Source of the DNA: Mansonella perstans
Lineage: Eukaryota > Nematoda > Chromadorea > Rhabditida > Onchocercidae
Assembly: GCA_037074765.1 (NCBI GenBank)
Contig: JBAMDO010000055.1
Location: 186,001 to 250,000, forward strand
DNA length: 64,000 bases
Direction of reading: 5' to 3'
The notes beneath the pieces were generated by a model. It made no database searches, was not told the DNA's origin, and saw only the letters and a program-made list of their open reading frames with translations. Below, piece by piece: positions 63,748 to 64,000 of the stretch (positions within the stretch are counted from its first letter, which is position 1; each line of letters opens with the position of its first letter). The translations under genes were made by a program, and so were the position numbers.

Positions 63748-63842
63748 GTAAAAGTTCTTCAAATGCCAATAAATGGCCTATAAAAAATTCAAACTCGTAC
63801 GGTTATCTGAGTATTATGCATGTTTCCGTTTAAAAGAATTGT

Positions 63843-63847
<5 letters not shown>

Positions 63848-63876
<29 letters not shown>

Positions 63877-63888
63877 AAAAAAAACATA
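63848..63888. repeat. Poly(A) run
   Basis: About 40 A with one G, in the presumed first intron of the last gene. Confidence 0.9.
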
Positions 63889-64000
63889 ATTGAGGTGCTC
63901 TTAAGTTAGGAAAATACTAGATTTGGACCAAAATAGAGACTAAATTATCATCATTATCATAGTGCACATTGCAGTCATCGCCAAAATTGCTTATCTTTGT

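Noticed and set aside
1..64000. CRISPR arrays, bacterial operons, phage or endosymbiont insertions
   Set aside because: No spaced identical repeats of CRISPR type, no long uninterrupted bacterial-style reading frames and no ribosome-binding-site pattern; all solid genes are intron-rich.

Overview
The window is AT-rich eukaryotic DNA. Genes are split into many short exons by AT-rich introns with TTTCAG-like acceptors, and two genes have an AG acceptor a few bases or a single base before the start codon, as expected for spliced-leader trans-splicing. Together with the large amount of AT-rich spacer, this points to a nematode, most likely of the filarial/spirurid group. That placement is inference; the species cannot be read from the sequence.

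Layout. Positions 1-9650 hold a large imperfect inverted repeat (arms 237-1646 and 8238-9645, about 1.4 kb each) around a 13-exon minus-strand gene (2323-6931) for a 479-residue nuclear protein with a Myb/SANT-like fold and a C-terminal coiled coil. Positions 12207-16885 hold an 8-exon minus-strand gene for a 385-residue single-pass membrane protein with a Cys/Pro-rich ectodomain and a tail carrying a YEEI motif and a proline-rich stretch. From 16886 to 41106 no convincing exon chain was found: AT-rich spacer, microsatellites, one copy of a 1.45-kb dispersed repeat and a few decayed coding fragments. Positions 41107-45985 hold a 12-exon minus-strand gene for a 720-residue double-length tyrosyl-tRNA synthetase whose second catalytic unit has lost most tyrosine-binding residues. 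Positions 46000-54000 are repeat-rich and include the second copy of the 1.45-kb block and two copies of another repeat. Positions 54724-57874 hold an 8-exon plus-strand gene for a type II membrane protein with an HtrL/YibB-family domain; one of its introns appears to start with GA instead of GT. Spacer with minisatellites and a decayed minus-strand coding region follows, and the first visible exon of another plus-strand gene (63616-63747) runs off the right end.

The genes do not form a pathway or operon. They are separate eukaryotic transcription units: one housekeeping translation enzyme, one putative transcription factor, one receptor-like membrane protein and one probable Golgi/secretory protein. 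All gene models were assembled by hand from reading frame, phase and splice consensus. Phases close perfectly in the Myb-like and TyrRS genes, and close in the membrane-protein and HtrL genes apart from the choices noted in each entry.
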